From positions 38,853 to 102,852 of the forward strand of contig CANREV010000006.1 of NCBI GenBank assembly GCA_947629645.1: a stretch of DNA of 64,000 nucleotides, written 5' to 3'. This stretch comes from an uncultured Acetatifactor sp. GTDB lineage: Bacteria; Bacillota; Clostridia; Lachnospirales; Lachnospiraceae. The notes below the pieces were generated by a model, which did not search any database, was not told the origin of the DNA, and saw only the letters and a list, made by a program, of their open reading frames with translations. Both the position numbers and the translations under genes were made by a program. Below, piece by piece: positions 61,763 to 64,000 of this stretch (position 1 is the first letter of the stretch; the number at the start of each line of letters is the position of its first letter).

Positions 61763-63588
61763 AAAAGACATTGGACATCAAAAAGCTCATTTTGCTGAAT
61801 ATGCCGTATATCCTGCTGGGGCTGTTTGCTACCAATTTTGGAGAGGCATGGCGAATGGCACAAGGGGCGGATGCTTCAGAAAAGTTTCTTTCGCTGGTTG
61901 CGGTTCTGCCTGGGGCGCTGCAAAGTTTCTGGCCCAGCCTTCACCCGTTGGATCTGCTGGTGGGGCTGTGTTGCGGTGCTGGTCTGCGTCTGGCGGTGTA
62001 CCTCAAAAGTAAAAACGCCAAGAAATATCGACATGGTTTGGAATATGGTTCGGCCCGCTGGGGAACCCGTGAGGATATTGCACCTTACGTTGATCCTGTA
62101 TTTCAGAACAATGTGATTCTGACGAAAACGGAGAGCCTGACAATGAACAGCCGCCCCAAGGACCCAAAGACCGCCAGAAACAAAAATGTGCTGGTGATTG
62201 GCGGCTCCGGTTCCGGTAAGACCCGCTTCTGGCTCAAACCGAATCTGATGCAGATGCACAGTTCCTATGTGGTCACAGACCCGAAGGGAAACATTTTGGT
62301 GGAGTGCGGAAAGATGCTCCAAAGGGGCGCACCCAAACTGGGGAAAGACGGAAAGCCCATGAAGGATAAGCACGGCAAGGTCATTTATGAGCCGTACCGA
62401 ATCAAGGTTCTAAATACCATCAACTTCAGGAAGTCCATGCACTATAACCCTTTCGCCTATATCCATAGCGAAAAGGACATCTTGAAGCTGGTCACAACGC
62501 TGATCGCCAATACCAAAGGCGAAGGCAAGGCCGGAGACGATTTCTGGGTAAAAGCAGAAACCTTGTTGTACTGCGCGCTTATTGGCTATATCCATTATGA
62601 GGCCCCGGTGGAGGAGCAGAACTTCTCCACCCTCATTGAGTTCATCAACGCTATGGAAGTCCGTGAGGATGACGAGGAGTTCAAAAACCCCGTAGACCTG
62701 ATGTTTGACGCATTAGAAGCCGAGAAGCCAAACCACTTTGCGGTGCGCCAGTATAAGAAATATAAGCTGGCCGCCGGAAAAACAGCCAAGTCGATTTTGA
62801 TTTCTTGCGGTGCGCGTCTTGCCGTATTTGATATTGCGGAGTTGCGTGAGGTCACAGCTTATGACGAGCTGGAGCTGGACACTCTGGGAGACAGGAAAAC
62901 TGCCCTGTTCCTCATCATGAGTGATACGGACGATAGCTTTAACTTCCTAATCTCTATGTGCTACACCCAGCTGTTTAATCTGCTCTGCGAAAAGGCGGAC
63001 GATGTGTATGGCGGCAGGCTTCCAGTCCATGTGCGCTGTCTCATTGATGAAGCCGCCAATATCGGGCAGATTCCTCGTCTGGAAAAGCTGGTGGCCACCA
63101 TCCGAAGCCGTGAGATCTCCGCCTGTCTGGTGTTGCAGGCGCAGAGTCAGCTCAAGGCGATTTATAAGGACAACGCCGATACCATTATCGGAAACATGGA
63201 TACTTCCATCTTCCTGGGTGGTAAAGAGCCGACTACCCTCAAAGAGCTGGCTGCCGTGCTGGGCAAGGAAACCATCGACACCTACAACACCGGAGAGAGC
63301 CGTGGCCGGGAAACTTCCCACTCTCTCAACTATCAAAAATTGGGGAAAGAGCTGATGAGCCAGGATGAGCTTGCAGTTATGGATGGCGGCAAGTGCATCC
63401 TCCAGCTGCGCGGTGTGCGTCCTTTCCTTTCGGATAAGTACGACATCACCAAGCACCCCAATTTCAAGTACACTGCCGACGCGGATGATAAGAACGCTTT
63501 TGACATTGAAGCATTCTTGTCTGCAAGGCTGAAACTCAAGCCCAATGAGGTCTGCGATGTATATGAAGTAGACACGGAGGGCGTGTAA
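61759..63588 (+). CDS. VirD4/TraG-type conjugative coupling protein
   Basis: A 609-residue ATPase linking the relaxosome to the type IV secretion channel. Two membrane segments lie in residues 9-85. Walker A is GGSGSGKTRFWLKPNL near residue 150, then VVTDPKGNILVECG. Walker B is VRCLIDEAANIG, and SREISACLVLQAQSQLKAIY follows. Length and motif order fit the family in Tn1549-like elements. It is translationally coupled to pcfB. Confidence 0.93.
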   Translation: MKKTLDIKKLILLNMPYILLGLFATNFGEAWRMAQGADASEKFLSLVAVLPGALQSFWPSLHPLDLLVGLCCGAGLRLAVYLKSKNAKKYRHGLEYGSARWGTREDIAPYVDPVFQNNVILTKTESLTMNSRPKDPKTARNKNVLVIGGSGSGKTRFWLKPNLMQMHSSYVVTDPKGNILVECGKMLQRGAPKLGKDGKPMKDKHGKVIYEPYRIKVLNTINFRKSMHYNPFAYIHSEKDILKLVTTLIANTKGEGKAGDDFWVKAETLLYCALIGYIHYEAPVEEQNFSTLIEFINAMEVREDDEEFKNPVDLMFDALEAEKPNHFAVRQYKKYKLAAGKTAKSILISCGARLAVFDIAELREVTAYDELELDTLGDRKTALFLIMSDTDDSFNFLISMCYTQLFNLLCEKADDVYGGRLPVHVRCLIDEAANIGQIPRLEKLVATIRSREISACLVLQAQSQLKAIYKDNADTIIGNMDTSIFLGGKEPTTLKELAAVLGKETIDTYNTGESRGRETSHSLNYQKLGKELMSQDELAVMDGGKCILQLRGVRPFLSDKYDITKHPNFKYTADADDKNAFDIEAFLSARLKLKPNEVCDVYEVDTEGV

Positions 63589-63623
63589 TACGGTTCCGCT
63601 GAGAAAGGAGTGATCGTATCTAT

Positions 63624-63767
63624 TTGCCGCAACTGCCTCTGTTGAGGCCATTGGCGTACAAAGCGGACAATCGCAAGAAAAATAATGAAAAAGGAGGACA
63701 GCCGGAATCATGCCCCCGGAAACCGGGCGGCAGATTGTTCCGGCTTTTGTATGCCTATGAAACATGA
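63624..63767 (+). CDS. possible short protein between the coupling protein and Maff2-like genes
   Basis: An open frame of 47 codons (YLPQLPLLRPLAYKADNRKK start, RLFRLLYAYET end) lies behind AAAGGAG, with TTG 63624 as the only common start codon, 13 bases away. The Pro/Lys/Arg-rich content could be real, but no family is recognised. Confidence 0.25.
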   Translation: MPQLPLLRPLAYKADNRKKNNEKGGQPESCPRKPGGRLFRLLYAYET

Positions 63768-63806
63768 CAAACCTATTTTTTAATCAGATTCCGGCTAACA
63801 AACTAT

Positions 63807-63947
63807 ATGGCATTTTTTGAACAGGCAATTACCGTTCTTCAGACTCTCGTTATCGCTCTGGGTGCTGGTCTTGGTATCTGGGGTGTCATCAACCTGTTGG
63901 AAGGTTACGGCAACGACAACCCTGGCGCCAATGCTCATGTACGGTAA
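63807..63947 (+). CDS. Maff2-like small membrane protein, apparently shortened
   Basis: A 46-residue ORF beginning MAFFEQAITVLQTLVIALGA and reading on through GIWGVINLLEGYGNDNPGAN, the start of Maff2-type proteins encoded after virD4 in these elements. Family members, as I recall them, continue for another 25 residues with a second helix; here the frame changes to AHVR and stops. No Shine-Dalgarno sequence is seen. The match ends abruptly near 63932, which suggests an insertion or rearrangement continuing beyond the window. Confidence 0.5.
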   Translation: MAFFEQAITVLQTLVIALGAGLGIWGVINLLEGYGNDNPGANAHVR

Positions 63948-64000
63948 AGTATCACAAGAAAATTATGTCGAATTGACAGCCGCCTCCGCTATACCGAATA

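Noticed and set aside
63930-64000. 5' end of a group II intron
   Set aside because: A GTRCG-like start near 63938 was considered, but the visible 60 bases are too few to show intron domains, so only an abrupt break is reported.
1-64000. CRISPR arrays, tRNA or rRNA genes
   Set aside because: Looked for and not seen; the repeats found are short tandem or dispersed repeats without the repeat-spacer pattern.

Overview
The window is chromosomal DNA from a Gram-positive, low-to-mid GC anaerobe of class Clostridia, most probably a gut member of the Lachnospiraceae. Four things point that way: the S10-spc-alpha ribosomal order continuing into ecfA1-ecfA2-ecfT-truA-rplM-rpsI; a type II fatty acid synthesis operon built on FabK with a FabT-like MarR regulator; strong Shine-Dalgarno sequences with sigma-A promoters; and a Tn1549-like conjugative element. 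The genus cannot be fixed from the sequence alone.

Layout. 1-5.4 kb: the 3' end of a transglutaminase-like membrane protein gene, a DUF2264 gene and a convergent GH28 pectinase-type gene. 5.5-13.7 kb: a complete FASII operon, acpP-fabK-fabD-fabG-fabF-fabZ-accDA-fabH-fabT, with a fused accD/accA and no accB or accC. It starts from a clear promoter followed by an array of FabT-type palindromes with a 16-bp period. 13.7-20 kb: a highly structured intergenic element, cardiolipin synthase, an ECF sigma factor with an overlapping membrane partner, a KdpDE-like two-component system without a Kdp pump, and an RlmI-like methyltransferase.

20-46 kb: the ribosomal protein supercluster, broken in two places. 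Between secY and adk sits an accessory island: a decayed Rpn-type nuclease/transposase gene, a 1741-residue cell-wall-anchored PL11 rhamnogalacturonan lyase with a G9 tract and 18-bp repeats near its start, and a class B sortase. Between infA and rpmJ sits a membrane protein gene, after which a new promoter restarts the alpha operon. 46-57 kb: polytopic membrane protein genes, an M15 peptidase, the ECF vitamin transporter core, truA with a repeat-derived tail, a GH105 unsaturated rhamnogalacturonyl hydrolase, and rplM-rpsI.

57.3-64 kb: the left part of an integrative conjugative element placed directly after the rpsI terminator (parA, parB, accessory small genes, a replication-type HTH protein, PcfB, a VirD4 coupling protein, and a shortened Maff2-like gene at the window edge).

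Working together, the housekeeping part supplies ribosomes, protein export, membrane lipid (fatty acids and cardiolipin) and vitamin uptake. The accessory genes point to pectin/rhamnogalacturonan-I use: extracellular wall-bound PL11, intracellular GH105 and GH28, and DUF2264. Most start sites were chosen from ribosome binding sites and family N-termini; no database search was possible.
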